A stretch of 64,000 bases of DNA from Xiphophorus maculatus (Eukaryota; Chordata; Actinopteri; Cyprinodontiformes; Poeciliidae): assembly GCF_002775205.1 (NCBI RefSeq), contig NC_036456.1, forward strand, positions 20,919,968 to 20,983,967, written 5' to 3'. The notes under the pieces are model-generated. The model did not search any database. It had not been told where the DNA came from and worked only from the letters and a program-made list of their open reading frames with translations. Shown here piece after piece: positions 1 through 11,153 of the stretch. Each line of letters starts with the position of its first letter. Positions within the stretch are counted from its first letter, which is position 1. A program made the translations under genes and the position numbers.

Positions 1-790
1 ATGAGATTTTCTACTGACAGTCACCAACAGCATGTTTACACCTGCAGCACAGATTATTTTATTACAAACAAAAACAGAGTCAGAGAGTTTGACGTTTTCC
101 ACAATGCAGAGCTTTCAGTTTTCACTGGAGTCCAGAGTTACTTTAGTACCGTTTGTAATCTAAGCCTCTTCTTATGTGATTGGACCTTCCTGGTTCTGGA
201 GTCATGGGGTGTGTAAGGTGTTAAAAGGTTGTGTGTGAGGAGTCCAGTTGTCTACATGTAACAAACGAAGCCAACGCTTTTCCTGTGCAGATCTGTTTAT
301 GCTTCTGATTTGTCAATAAAAATGTAAAGGCCAAATCTTCTCAGTAAATTGTAGCTTTCAGTTTTAATATTTAACATTAATTGTTACATATAAATGTTTA
401 ACAATTTATATTTAACAATTTCACATTTATTGCATCCATGAGCGCCATGTCAGCCTCCATCTTTTTAAGACTTCTGGACCTGTGGTACCAGAACAATGCC
501 TCCTTAATATATAAAGAATTATTATACAATATTGGGACGGAAACATTTTGGAATATTTTCATGTAGATAAAAACATAATCTGCTACAATAGCAGATAATA
601 AACACTACAGTCTTCGTAGTTTTGGTTGGATGCTGGAGCTGCTTTGATGTAAAGATAATCCAGTTTTCAGTTTATGTTGGTATTTTTAATAAAAACTATT
701 TTGTTCAATAAGCTGCATCTCATTTTCAGTTGTCTATTTTTCTTGTTTTCAGACAATGTTGAAATTGGTTAACTATCACATTCCTACTCT
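1..790. other. Unassigned noncoding stretch
   Basis: AT-rich sequence. The plus strand is open from the window edge to position 216, but the peptide has no recognisable domain and no good splice context. I see no gene, RNA or repeat here. Confidence 0.5.
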
Positions 791-795
791 TGAAG

Positions 796-810
796 GGCGC
801 CCCCTGGAGG
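796..810 (-). promoter_or_regulatory. CTCF-like core motif
   Basis: Read on the minus strand the core is CCTCCAGGGGGCGCC, close to the vertebrate CTCF core CCACCAGGGGGCGC. This is a motif match only; it sits just before a long hexamer repeat. Binding is not shown. Confidence 0.3.
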
Positions 811-834
811 CAGGGTCATTCATGACAACAGCAT

Positions 835-1233
835 GGTTCTGGTTCTAGTTCTGGTTCTGGTTCTGGATCTGGATCTGGATCTGGTTCTGGATCTGGATCT
901 GGTTCTGGTTCTAGTTCTGGATCTGGTTCTGGATCTGGTTCTGGTTCTGGTTCTGGATCTGGTTCTGGATCTGGTTCTGGTTCTAGTTCTGGTTCTGGAT
1001 CTGGATCTGGTTCTAGATCTGGTTCTGGTTCTGGATCTGGTTCTGGATCTGGTTCTGGTTCTGGATCTGGTTCTGGATCTGGTTCTGGTTCTGGTTCTGG
1101 ATCTGGTTCTGGTTCTGGTTCTAGTTCTGGATCTGCTTCTGGATCTGGTTCTGGTTCTGGTTCTGGATCTGGTTCTGGTTCTGGTTCTAGTTCTGGTTCT
1201 GGTTCTGGTTCTGGATCTGGTTCTGGTTCTGGT
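835..1233 (+). repeat. GGTTCT/GGATCT hexamer minisatellite
   Basis: About 66 tandem six-base units, mostly GGTTCT alternating with GGATCT and a few AGTTCT. Both strands stay open: the minus strand would read Arg-Ser/Arg-Thr dipeptides and the plus strand Val-Leu/Asp-Leu, which is the expected result of a stop-free hexamer and not evidence of a gene. The array runs directly into an L2-like LINE 3' fragment, and two other copies of that LINE (near 4.41 and 48.03 kb) carry three to five GGTTCT units at the same place. The array therefore probably grew from a seed inside the LINE. Confidence 0.95.
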
Positions 1234-1345
1234 CTGCACCCCCAGAACCAGAACCAAACGAGCAGAAGCAGCGTTCAGCTCCTACAAATCTGGAACAAAC
1301 TTCCAGAAAACTGAAAAACAGCCAAAACACTGATTTTTAAAAATG
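1234..1345 (+). mobile_element. L2-like LINE, 3' fragment
   Basis: The reading frame downstream of the hexamer array ends in a segment with KSGTNFQKTEKQPKH. It matches the C-terminal end of the reverse-transcriptase ORF of the better preserved copy at 4297-4758, which has the same GTNFQKT motif. The element is truncated on both sides and not functional. Confidence 0.6.
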
Positions 1346-2620
1346 TAGCTATAAAAGCTGTTGTTTAGATTTAGATAAAAAATGAAACATTTGATGGCAC
1401 TCATCACAATCCAGTGTTTTCTTTATAATGTTTTCATCTCCTGTCATCTTGGACGCCACCTAGAGGCTGGAATGTGCTACACATTTAAACTTTGATCAAA
1501 AATAAGAAGAACTGCCAGAAAAAAACGACTGAATTAAAGTTGATATTGAAAAAGTTCCACCAACGACAGGAAATGATTGTTAAATTAGTGAAATCAAAGT
1601 TTATTTAAATAACACATTAATATATAATATTAACTTCAGGCGACCAAATCGATTCAGATCAATCACAGGTAGATTAATGATGGAACAGAAAATAAAATTA
1701 AGTCTAGTAAAAAGAAAAAAATAAGACAATTATAAAGTTGGTGGAAATAAAAACTAAGATTAATAAAAACTGAGACACTTAATTTCAGCTCTGAGTCCTT
1801 AAGAACTGGAATGAATAAATTACTAATATGAGCCTTTCGTATTTCTTTATTCCTTTATTTGTTTATTTCCATCCATATCTCACCCACTGGTTCCCAGTGG
1901 GACTGGGAGGGGTCTTGTTGACCCAGGGGTCACCGAGCGACAGACGGGGTCACCCTGGTCGCCAGGCCATCGCAGTTATTTATTTATGTAGTATTATTTT
2001 GAACTAGTGCTGAAGGCCTGGGACAATTTGTGTTTTCAGTCTGGAATTAAACTACCGACTCAGCAGTCTGCATGCTGCCACCTCTGGTCTCTACCTGGTC
2101 TTAGGCTTGGATATATGTTGGAATATATTATCAATAAAATGGTAATCCAATAATCACACCACTGATGTTAGAATCCACACTTTAATGGTTGCAGTCTGAC
2201 GTCCCTCCAACAACAGAAATAACTTTTCTATACAACACCAGACATCTGCAGCCGCTTCTTTATAATGGACAGCAAGAAAAACACTTGACAACACAATCAA
2301 CCAAAACTGAAGATTTTATAACAATACTTCAAGTTTAAGTCTTGAAATGCCAATGAACTTTTTCAAAAACAAAATACAGGTTCTGACACCACTGCCAAGG
2401 ACTGTGACCAGGCTCCAACGTTTCATTCATTCATTCATCTTGTTTTGTTTCAGTGGCTGTGCGGCGCAATCGGCTCACCTCAGCAGCGACCGACAAGGAG
2501 ATCGATGTGAGAATCACCAAATGGCTGCAGAACGCCGCCGATCGCAACGGAGGGAGAAACGAAAGGAGGAAAAGAAGGAAAGTCTGAGCGTCCAGCATGG
2601 AGGAGACTTTAAGGTCTATA
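1346..2620. other. Unassigned noncoding stretch with one CTCF-like motif
   Basis: AT-rich sequence without a supported gene. At 1451-1466 the minus strand reads CCTCTAGGTGGCGTCC, a degenerate CTCF-like core. Around 1880-1970 there is a GC-richer segment with repeated GGTCACC and GTTGACC words that I could not assign to a family. Short frames near 2350-2800 have no domain. Confidence 0.4.
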
Positions 2621-2633
2621 CATATACAACAGT

Positions 2634-2700
2634 GTGTGTATATACTGTATATATACTGTATATATATATGTAAATCATAAATTATATACTGTATATATAG
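2634..2700. repeat. TATATACTG-type AT-rich tandem repeat
   Basis: Several imperfect copies of GTATATACT form a short, self-complementary AT-rich run. No gene overlaps it with support. Confidence 0.7.
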
Positions 2701-4164
2701 TTTGGTGGCACATGGGCCCCATCTGGTAAACCAGCCCTGCTCCATGGGGGCCCATCGTTCATTGCACCATGAGGACCAGATGTTAGTACCAGCTGTGGGC
2801 CACATCCGGCCCAGAACCCTTTAGCTATGTGGGGTCAGGAAGAAGGGGTCATGGCTGAACTCTGGCCTTTGACCTCTGAATGGTTGATGCTTTTTAAAAC
2901 CTAAAGATGAAATAAAAAGCAACATGTTTCTGTATATCTGACCACATTTCTCTCCAGAGTTAAAATCAACAACAGTTTAATGAATGTTTGCTTCATCCGT
3001 CTTCATCTAACAGGGATGATGGCGCCACCTGGTGGCCATAGACATCATATCATTTCCAGGTGTTTTTATTTTCTACTGTCCAAACTTTAGTCAGTTAAAT
3101 AAAACAATGGATTTATGTGAATCAACACCTGGAGGAGAATAAATACTGGAAAAAGCTTGTGAAAACATATTTAACAATTTAACAAATGTTTAAATTTTTT
3201 ATTTTAATCTTTTATTTTCATTACAGTGATAAACTCTGTTCCCATTTCATGTCTTTGTCTCAGCATGTTGGACATTTTGTTGTGTTTTACAACCAAACGC
3301 CTGGAAATGTCTAAGTTTTTGATTTGTTGTTTTCAGTGAAGTGTTGTAGTTAGTTGTAGTTAGTTGTAGTTTGTTGTAGTTTTGGATGTTTGGGAGTTTT
3401 TCCATGCACTAAACCTTCAGACTGAAGAGCTGCAGAGACAATCCTGATTGTTTAATGATATGATTAAAGACATTCTGGAGAAATAATATTAACATTTCCA
3501 CTGAAACAAACTGTGTTGTTTGCCAAGATCTGAGCAGTAACCATTTTTCACTTATTGAAATATTTTTAACCTGAAGGATCCAAATAGATCAAATATAAAT
3601 CCTCCTTTCACAACATTTGACATATTAAACTCTCCATCAGTAGATCATACACACAGGCTGAGGTCAAACCTACTAACGGACATTTTGCAGACAGTTTTGT
3701 CTGAAAAACCATCTGAAAACGTTAAAAATCTTTCTTTAGTTTCTGCTTTTATTCTGGAGGAGCCTGAGGAGCAGAGAGCTGGAATAACCTGGAGGTTTCA
3801 TGATGGCTTCCAGCAGGTTAGAGGGGAAAACTGGGCCTGCAGGTCAGGCAGCAGCAAACTTCAAGACAAAGACATGCAAGTGATTTAGTCTAAAGTCAGA
3901 TAAAGATGGCCGTCCGCTGCCTGCATGTAGCAAACAATAACCAAAACCTCCTTTAGTCTCTCTTTCCTTCTGTGTTTGGATTCATTCCTGCTAAAAAAAA
4001 CTCCTGAATCAAATGAATGTTAATGACGAGAAAAACCTGCTGAAATCAGAAAGAGGGAATTTCAGCGTCATGATGCCACGGAGCAGCGATGGATCCAAGA
4101 ACTACTAAACCTCAACGGGATTCTCCCAGCAGCCGTCCGCACATGCTGAGCGTCGCTTTTTGAC
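2701..4164. other. Unassigned noncoding stretch
   Basis: No supported exon. At 3021-3035 there is a good minus-strand CTCF-like core (listed separately). At 3349-3380 a GTAGTTAGTT word is repeated about four times. Confidence 0.4.
3021..3035 (-). promoter_or_regulatory. CTCF-like core motif
   Basis: On the minus strand the sequence is CCACCAGGTGGCGCC, which fits the vertebrate CTCF core at every strongly constrained position. It is only a sequence match; such sites are often carried by repeats in fish. Confidence 0.4.
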
Positions 4165-4296
4165 AAGATGGCTGCCGTCACTGCGACACAAAGAAACAAG
4201 ATGGCTGCCGTCACTGCGACACAAAGAAACAAGATGGCTGCCGTCACTGCGACACAAAGAAACAAGATGGCTGCCGTCACTGCGACACAAAGAAAC
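4165..4296 (+). repeat. 33-bp minisatellite, first block (4 units)
   Basis: Four essentially identical 33-bp units beginning AAGATGGCTGCCGTCACTGC. The unit is a multiple of three, so frames stay open. A second block of three units lies at 4759-4857; the sequence between is an L2-like LINE, so one array appears to have been split by retrotransposition. Confidence 0.95.
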
Positions 4297-4758
4297 AAAG
4301 AATCTCAAAGAATAGACTTTAAAATACTGTTGTTAGTTTATAAATCAATGAACGGCTTAGCACCACAATACATTAAAGATCTGCTGTTGTTGTATCAACC
4401 TTCCAGACCTCTCAGGTTCTGGTTCTGGTTCTGCTCTGCATCCCCAGAACCAGAACCAAATGAGGAGAAGCAGCTTTCAGCATCTATGCACCACAAATCT
4501 GGAACAAACTTCCAGAAAACTGCAAAACAGCTGAAACACTGACTTCCTTTAAATCTCGACTAAAAACCCACCTGTTTAGAATTGTATTTGAAATGTAATC
4601 AATTACAAATTTATTGATGGAACTTGACTTAATGCTGTGTTTTGATTATTGATTCTATATTGCTTTGTGTTTCTGTGTTTGTAATGATGTAAAGCACTTT
4701 GAAATGTCTTGCTGCTGAAATGTGATATACAAATAAAATTTGATTGATTGATTGATTG
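4297..4758 (+). mobile_element. L2-like LINE, 3' end inserted in a minisatellite
   Basis: The frame reads RIDFKILLLVYKSMNGLAP then IKDLLLLYQPSRPLR and GTNFQKTAKQLKH, the recognisable C-terminal end of an L2-type (fish Maui-like) reverse transcriptase. It is followed by a 3' UTR with AATAAA and a (TTGA)n tail at about 4735-4758, the usual L2-type terminus. The copy is 5' truncated, and a short frame shift separates the PSRPLR part from a GGTTCT triplet. It interrupts the 33-bp minisatellite. Confidence 0.75.
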
Positions 4759-4857
4759 AAGATGGCTGCTGTCACTGCGACACAAAGAAACAAGATGGCT
4801 GCCGTCACTGCGACATAAAGAAACAAGATGGCTGCCGTCACTGCGACATAAAGAAAC
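4759..4857 (+). repeat. 33-bp minisatellite, second block (3 units)
   Basis: Three units of the same 33-bp repeat as 4165-4296, with CGACATAAAG replacing CGACACAAAG in two. The array abuts the truncated 5' edge of the FCRL-like Ig exon. Confidence 0.9.
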
Positions 4858-4860
4858 AAG

Positions 4861-5295
4861 GTGACGTCACTCTGAGCTGCAGAGCAAAGAATCCAACCCA
4901 CAACCTCCCAGCTGCTTTCTATAAAGATGGCTCCTTCATTGGTGATGGACCATCAGGTCACATGACCCTCCTCCATGTTTCCAGCTCTGATGAAGGCCTC
5001 TATAAATGTAACATCAGCCGTCATGGAGAGTCTCCATCCAGCAGGATCTCTGTCAAAGGTCAGAGGTCAGCAGCTTCTCTGTCTGCTTCAACCTTCATCA
5101 GGAGACAAGAAATAAATTATTACCTTTGATTCATTTCAGAGAGAATCTCCTCCACTCCTCCTTCCTCCTCCACTCCTCCATCCTCCTCCACTCCTCCTTC
5201 CTCTTCCACTCCTCCTTCCTCCTCCTCTCTCCTCTCTGGGTTTATTTATCTTGTTGGTTTTCTGCTGACTCGGCGCCTCTGCAGAAAACCTGAAG
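4861..5295 (+). pseudogene. FCRL-like receptor relic (Ig domain 2 and membrane exons only)
   Basis: This is a 5'-truncated copy of the Fc-receptor-like family in this window. The second Ig domain runs 4861-5058, starting at the residues before the first Ig cysteine (LSCRAKNP), with [11 protein letters not shown] and the EGLYKCN cysteine box, and ends at a GT donor in phase 1. The 81-bp intron is the same as in the copy at 55.6-61.2 kb. The next exon, 5140-5295, encodes a PPSSST-type stalk, a shortened hydrophobic stretch (SLLSGFIYLVGFLL, about 14 residues) and RRLCRKPEG, then a GT donor. The first Ig domain and signal peptide are missing, replaced by the 33-bp minisatellite, and the membrane helix looks too short. 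No downstream ITIM exon was found. It is probably a dead fragment. Confidence 0.75.
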
Positions 5296-5757
5296 GTAAC
5301 TCAAACTTTTCACCTGATGGTTTATAAAGTGTTTTTGTGTTTCTGTGGTTCAAAGTTTCATTTAAAGTGTCTCCTGTGTTTAGCTGCATGTTTGGTTTTG
5401 GTTTTTTGTTCACTTCACCTCCATCTGATGTTTTTCTCATAAATGTTGAGTTTATGGTCAAAGTGTGAACTGAGGCTCTGCTGCTCTGTTTCCTGTTGTC
5501 TCACTAAAACCAGTCAAAATAATGATTGTTCAGCCTCAGGTTTCTGTGTTTCTGTATGATGGTTGCAGTGGAGATATCAGTAGGATCAGAACCGGACCTG
5601 ATCATAGATCTGTGGTTCTGTGTTTTCCTGAAAGCTTCCTCTGATTATTCTCAGTGATCTGAAATCAGCTGTTTGCAGGAATCAACCCAGAAGTTAAGAA
5701 GAGGAGCAATGAACCCATCAGAGTGATGAACCTCGCAGGACTGCAGGTACCGCTGCA
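5296..5757. other. Downstream flank of the FCRL relic
   Basis: AT-rich sequence that would correspond to the intron after the membrane exon. A possible exon at about 5680-5748 (after TTTGCAG, before GTACCG) stays open but resembles none of the FCRL tail exons, so I do not call it. Confidence 0.35.
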
Positions 5758-6312
5758 GGGTTCTGGACGACTCCACCCTGTAGACAGGTTCTGGATGAGC
5801 CGGGTTCTGGACGACTCCACCCTGTAGACGGGTTCTGGATGAGCCGGGTTCTGGACGACTCCACCCTGTAGACGGGTTCTGGATGAGCCGGGTTCTGGAC
5901 GACTCCACCCTGTAGACGGGTTCTGGATGAGCCGGGTTCTGGACGACTCCACCCTGTAGACAGGTTCTGGATGAGCCGGGTTCTGGACGACTCCACCCTG
6001 TAGACGGGTTCTGGATGAGCCGGGTTCTGGACGACTCCACCCTGTAGACGGGTTCTGGATGAGCCGGGTTCTGGACGACTCCACCCTGTAGACGGGTTCT
6101 GGATGAGCCGGGTTCTGGACGACTCCACCCTGTAGACGGGTTCTGGATGAGCCGGGTTCTGGACGAGTCCACCCTGTAGACGGGTTCTGGATGAGCCGGG
6201 TTCTGGACGAGTCCACCCTGTAGACGGGTTCTGGATGAGCCGGGTTCTGGACGACTCCACCCTGTAGACGGGTTCTGGATGAGCCGGGTTCTGGACGACT
6301 CCACCCTGTAGA
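5758..6312 (+). repeat. 44-bp minisatellite
   Basis: About 12.6 units of 44 bp, each with GGGTTCTGGACGACTCCACC and GGGTTCTGGATGAGCC. Because 44 is not a multiple of three and the minus strand lacks stops in all frames, three overlapping minus-strand frames of 180 to 299 codons read the same 44-residue peptide. These are artefacts of the repeat, not genes. Confidence 0.95.
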
Positions 6313-7390
6313 TGAAGAGCCGTTGCTCATTGAAGCAACGTGTGAAAGCGTTGCATGGTCTCAGCAAGCAGATTTCCTCTTCCTGTCTTTCTGAACGCCG
6401 CTGGTCTTGGTGGTCAGCAGCAGCCGAGGCGTCAAAACGAAACTTCAGAGCTGGAAGATCAGAGAGACGATACATTACAACATTCTGAGGCAGCAAGTTT
6501 TCACACACACACACATTCACACACACACCCCGCCTCGGCGTCCAGCCCACAAACCCTCCGGGTTTCTCAACGCCGTCTCCGACTCACTCAGGTTCCTGGT
6601 TCCTGTTTTTATTTTAAAATCTTTTTCTTTTCCTTCCAGGTTTACAGATATTTTCTCATCACTGATTGTATTAAAATATGATTCTACTGCAGATATTTTC
6701 ACTGGATGAAGTTCTGTCTGTTAGGCCTCAAGCTGCTTAGTTCAGTTATGCTTTGGGCCGGCACTGGGTGTGACCCAGCAAAGACCTGGTTCTAATTAGG
6801 ATTTAACTGAAAAACCAATAATCTATAATCTATAAGCCGGTCATGATTACAAATTTTGCAGGATGATAATTTGTTCCAGAAGTTACTAAAAAACAATTTT
6901 TGAAAATGAAAGTTTAACACTGGAGCTGGAAGAAACTTTAAATATGTAAAATAAATAAATAAAATTAACTATAAAGTCTGAAAATAAAACAGTTTTTTAG
7001 AAAAATGTTTAGTTGAGACCAAAACATCCGACTGAAGAGTTTTAATAGTTTCTGGTAGAAAGAGAAACAATAAATGGAAATAATTGAGTTTGTTTTAATT
7101 TATCAGGCGATTAATTGATTTATTGTTTATTGAAACAGAGATATTAATTCATGTCATTTTTTGTGTTTGATGTTTCAGACTCTGATTGTGTTAAATATTA
7201 TTGTAAATGTTTTCTAACAACACATAACTACCTGCTTATATTTTACACTTTCTGTAAACGTTTAACACAAAAACTTGTTTTTCCTGGAGGAAATTCTGAC
7301 TAAAAGCAGAAAATCTGCTGAGTTGATAATCATTTAGTAAAATGCATTTTACAATATTTAGCCATTGTAGCCTGGGATCATAAAAGCCAC
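6313..7390. other. Unassigned noncoding stretch with a CA microsatellite
   Basis: A (CA)n run lies at about 6501-6528. The rest is AT-rich sequence with no recognisable exon. Short frames at 6355-6709 have no domain. Confidence 0.4.
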
Positions 7391-7391
7391 C

Positions 7392-7416
7392 ATATCTATA
7401 TCTATATCTATATCTA

Positions 7417-7482
<66 letters not shown>
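7392..7482 (+). repeat. (TATATC)n followed by (ATT)n microsatellite
   Basis: About five TATATC units pass directly into about 21 ATT units. On the minus strand the run would read poly-Asn then Ile-Asp, which has no coding value. Confidence 0.95.
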
Positions 7483-7749
7483 GTGTTGTATGAATATTTC
7501 CGAACAGCCAGCAGGTTGCAGACGGCAGCAACAGAGAGGAAAACATTTTGTTTCCTGGTTGCTTCTGTTTCTCCGTCAGAAAAAGTCAAACTGAAAAACT
7601 GAATTTGATCAAAACAGACGGAGCGTGACGTCTATAGATCTAGAATAGAATAGAATCTGTTTGTTTCATTCTCCCACTGCTCAGTAAGACTAAATGAAAT
7701 CTGTGAACATCTGGAAGTCAGAGACATTAAATCAGGAGCAAAATGAACA

Positions 7750-8372
7750 ACATCCTGTCATCTTCATCCTGTCACCTTCATCTTCATCCTGTCATCTTCA
7801 CCTTCATCCTGTCATCTTCATCTTCATCCTGTCATCTTCACCTTCATCCTGTCATCTTCATCTTCATCCTGTCACCTTCATCCTGTCATCTTCATCCTGT
7901 CACCTTCATCCTGATATCTTCATCCTGTCACCTTCATCCTGTCATCACCTTCATCCTGATATCTTCATCCTGTCATCATCTTCATCCTGACATCTTCATC
8001 CTGTCATCTTCATCCTGTCATCACCTTCATCCTGACATCTTCATCCTGTCACCTTCATCCTGTCATCTTCATCCTGTCACCTTCATCCTGATATCTTCAT
8101 CCTGACATCTTCATCCTGTCATCTTCATCCTGTCACCTTCATCCTGATATCTTCATCCTGACATCTTCATCCTGTCATCACCTTCATCCTGTCATCTTCA
8201 TCCTGTCATCATCTTCATCCTGACATCTTCATCCTGTCATCACCTTCATCCTGTCACCTTCATCCTGTCACCTTCATCCTGTCTTCATCTTCATCCTGTC
8301 ATCACCTTCATCCTGTCTTCATCTTCATCCTGTCATCATCTTCATCCTGTCATCATCTTCATCCTTCATATT
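7750..8372 (+). repeat. TTCATCCTGTCA minisatellite
   Basis: About 620 bp of variable 12- to 18-bp units built from TTCATCCTGTCA(TC/CC), with TTCATCCTGATA and TTCATCCTGACA variants. Plus-strand frames give Ser/His/Pro/Leu repeats, which follow from the satellite. Confidence 0.95.
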
Positions 8373-9984
8373 TACAGTTCAGGCTGCAGGATTGTTAATA
8401 ACTGAACATGTTTCTGTTTGTGTCTCTGCTCCAGATTTACAGTTTTAGTTTCTTTCTTCTAAATGATTCACTGACCGACTGAAACTGAACCTTTTGGTTC
8501 CTTGGTACCTTCCTGCAGTGATACCAGAACCGGTTCTGATGTGATCAGGGCAGAGGGGAAAAGTTATGACAATCCTCCACTGTTTATTTATTGTCAATTA
8601 CAAAATGAATCATATTGTATTTTCAAAGATTGTTCCATCAGTAAAAGTTAAATTTTCCTTCTCCCAGACCAAAATCACACTTTGGCCCTGGACCTCCTGG
8701 TTCTGGACAAAATGGTTCCTGCTGGACGATGTTCAGCAGCAGATGGTGGAAAACTGGAGCGACTGCAGCTGTTATTATGCTGCTAATAAAAATAATAAAG
8801 TTAGGTTTTCAAAAAATAGAGACAGAGAGAGAAAAAGGTAAAAGTGTTAATTTATAACCCAGTTTTTCTCTGAGGTGAGTAGACTGAGATTATCACCAGT
8901 TAGCATAGTTAGCTTAGCTACAGGCTGTTGGCCTCCATTTCACTGACATTTAATGAATTAAGGAAAGAAATTATAACATATTCATGCAGTAATGCCTGTT
9001 GATGATGTAATAGGCTGGAATCAAAACAGGAAACAGGAAGCAGCACAGCAGGGAAGCATCGTTAGACAGGAGCAGAAACGTCAGATATGAGACCTGGATG
9101 GTTCAACGTCCCGACGTTTCAGGAGGAGAGAAGAAGAAAAACAAAACTGGTAAAAACGCACACTGGGTCAGTCTGACCCTGCAGGACCACGCAAAGAGTG
9201 AGACACTGGTGGGATTTAAATAACTGTTCAGACTGTGGGAGGATGAAACAGGAGCAGAAAACTGTAATCTGGAAAGTGTGGAGGAAAGAAAATACCAGCT
9301 ATTTGTTTCACTTAAAATGAAGCTTTAATATCAGAATGCAGCTGAACACAAAGTGAAGACCTGAGGCTGAACAAACAGCAGGATTCAACACAGAGCTGCA
9401 ATAACAGGAAATAAAACTGTTATAAAAATTTCATACAAAACAACATCAATAAAAATCACCTGAACAAGTTTCAACACAGAAACACAATCAGGATGAGATT
9501 TGTTTTCTTTCTATTGTTTTATACAAAATCACATCATTACCACCATCACCACCCATCAGGTCACTTTAATGGTCAAATTTACTTTCTTCCTCCTGGTGGA
9601 AATCGGCCAGCAGGGGGAGACAAATCCTGTTTGCTACTCAGCCTGAAAACAAACATTTAAATCTGAACATGTAGAGAATAAAATGGGACTTTATTAAAAA
9701 TTATAGACGTTGGCCTTTTTTTTTAAAACAACTGGGCTTGTCTGTTGACCTTTGACCTGAGCTCTCAGCAGAAACCAGTTTAACCAGTAGAATCTGGGAT
9801 CCATCAGCCAGATTTGAATGGTTTTGTCTCTGAAACAGGAAACAGACATGATGATGAGCAGATGGCCCACTGATGACCTCTGACCTCCATACAGGAACAG
9901 ACAAATAAAAACTTTATTTAAAACAGGAAGCAGACAATCAGCTGCTTCCTGTTTTAAATAAATCGGATTTAAACCAAACGCTGA
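8373..9984. other. Unassigned noncoding stretch
   Basis: No exon supported on either strand. If the V-set array upstream (10.67-19.5 kb, minus strand) belongs to a membrane protein, its missing membrane and tail exons would be expected here, but I found no hydrophobic exon with proper splice sites. Confidence 0.4.
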
Positions 9985-10315
9985 TAGAAATATTAACATG
10001 TTATTAACATGTTAATAATAGTTATTAACATGTTAATAACATGTTAATAATAATGTTATTAACATGTTAATAACATGTTAATAATAATGTTATTAACATG
10101 TTATTAACATGTTAATAATAATGTTATTAACATGTTAATAACATGTTAATAATAATGTTATTAACATGTTATTAACATGTTAATAATAATGTTAATAACA
10201 TGTTATTAACATGTTAATAATGTTATTAACATGTTAATAATGTTATTAACATGTTAATAACATGTTAATAACATTATTATTAACATGTTATTAACATGTT
10301 AATAATAATGTTAAT
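9985..10315. repeat. Palindromic TTAACATGTTAA minisatellite
   Basis: An array of TTAACATGTTAA units separated by TAATAATG or ATAACA spacers. The 12-bp core is its own reverse complement and recurs more than a dozen times, so the array could fold into hairpins. It lies about 360 bp past the last V-set exon. Confidence 0.95.
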
Positions 10316-10672
10316 AACAACAGCCTCAGATCAGCAGAAACTTCCTGGAATCGATCAAACTGACCAGGATCAATAATTCTTCTGTCTGGGGTTCTGTTGG
10401 GCCCGGTTCTGGTAGCTGAGGATGATTCATAATTTCAGAGGTAAAAACTGAGTCTGCAGACCGGAACCAGATCCAGATCCTCTCTGATCAACAATCAGAT
10501 CAATGAACTGATCAGACTAATTGATCAGCCATCAGAGGAATCGATTCAGCAGGGGAGCTGGTTCTGGTTCTGATGTCCTCTGGTTGGACCTGGACCGTCC
10601 CTGCTGAGGAGACAGAGGACAGTCAGAGGACAGACAGAGACTCAGCAGACAGACAGAGAGACCCAGACTGAC

Positions 10673-10987
10673 CTTTGACCTTCAGACGGAACCATTTGAC
10701 TCTCAGTATTTTTCTGTCTCTCCAGACTTTACATTCATAAAGTCCTGTGTCTCTCTCAGTGGGCCGGATCAGAGTCAGACTGACGTCTCCATTCTCCAGG
10801 TTTTTATCCATCTTGGTTCTGTAGAGCTGGTTCTGTTCTACAGGCTGATCAGAACCTTTCTGATACACAAGGATCTTCCTGCAACTGCAGTCCCACCAAA
10901 CCACTGTAGCTCCTTCCAGCAGGTCACAGGTCACTGTGAATGGCAGCAGGACAGACTCCGCCCCCTCCTCCACCTCCACCTGTTGGT
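10673..10987 (-). CDS. V-set Ig exon A (butyrophilin/B7-like)
   Basis: A complete single-exon V domain: AG acceptor before 10987, 315 bp, GT donor after 10673, phase 1 at both ends. Visible marks are [14 protein letters not shown], a V-W-W core (VVWWD), KGSDQPVEQNQLYRTKMD, LTLIRPTERDTGLYEC and a final KVKG. The position of the first Ig cysteine (LLPC in exons B and D) is phenylalanine here, with another cysteine four residues later; the second cysteine (YEC) is kept. It is the last of six tandem V exons on this strand and lies 166 bp from exon B. The pair B-A mirrors the pair D-C, so a two-exon unit was duplicated. The family is a teleost butyrophilin/B7-like V-set group; the exact gene name is unknown. 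Confidence 0.72.
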
Positions 10988-11153
10988 CTGAGAGAAGCAG
11001 AAAGAGGAAGATGAGCAGCAGCAGCAGCTCTTCACCACTTCCTGATGAGAGCAGCAGGAACAGGAAGGTGGATCTTTCTCCAGCTGGTTCTACTGGTACC
11101 AACTGGTCCTGATCCAATGGACCCACTACAAACATCTGATCTAAGCCACTGAC

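Noticed and set aside
820-1333. Long Arg/Ser/Thr-rich frame (minus) and Val/Leu/Asp frame (plus) at 0.8-1.3 kb
   Set aside because: Both are direct translations of a stop-free hexamer array; no start context, splice site or domain.
5680-5748. Possible tail exon of the FCRL relic
   Set aside because: Open and flanked by AG/GT, but without a tyrosine motif or similarity to the tail exons of the other copies.
5651-6550. 299-codon minus-strand frame
   Set aside because: It reads the 44-bp minisatellite; equivalent frames exist in all three phases.
7694-8372. Possible CRISPR-like or regularly spaced repeat array
   Set aside because: Units are contiguous without unique spacers, and the window is eukaryotic. 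The same applies to the arrays at 14.2 and 54.5 kb.
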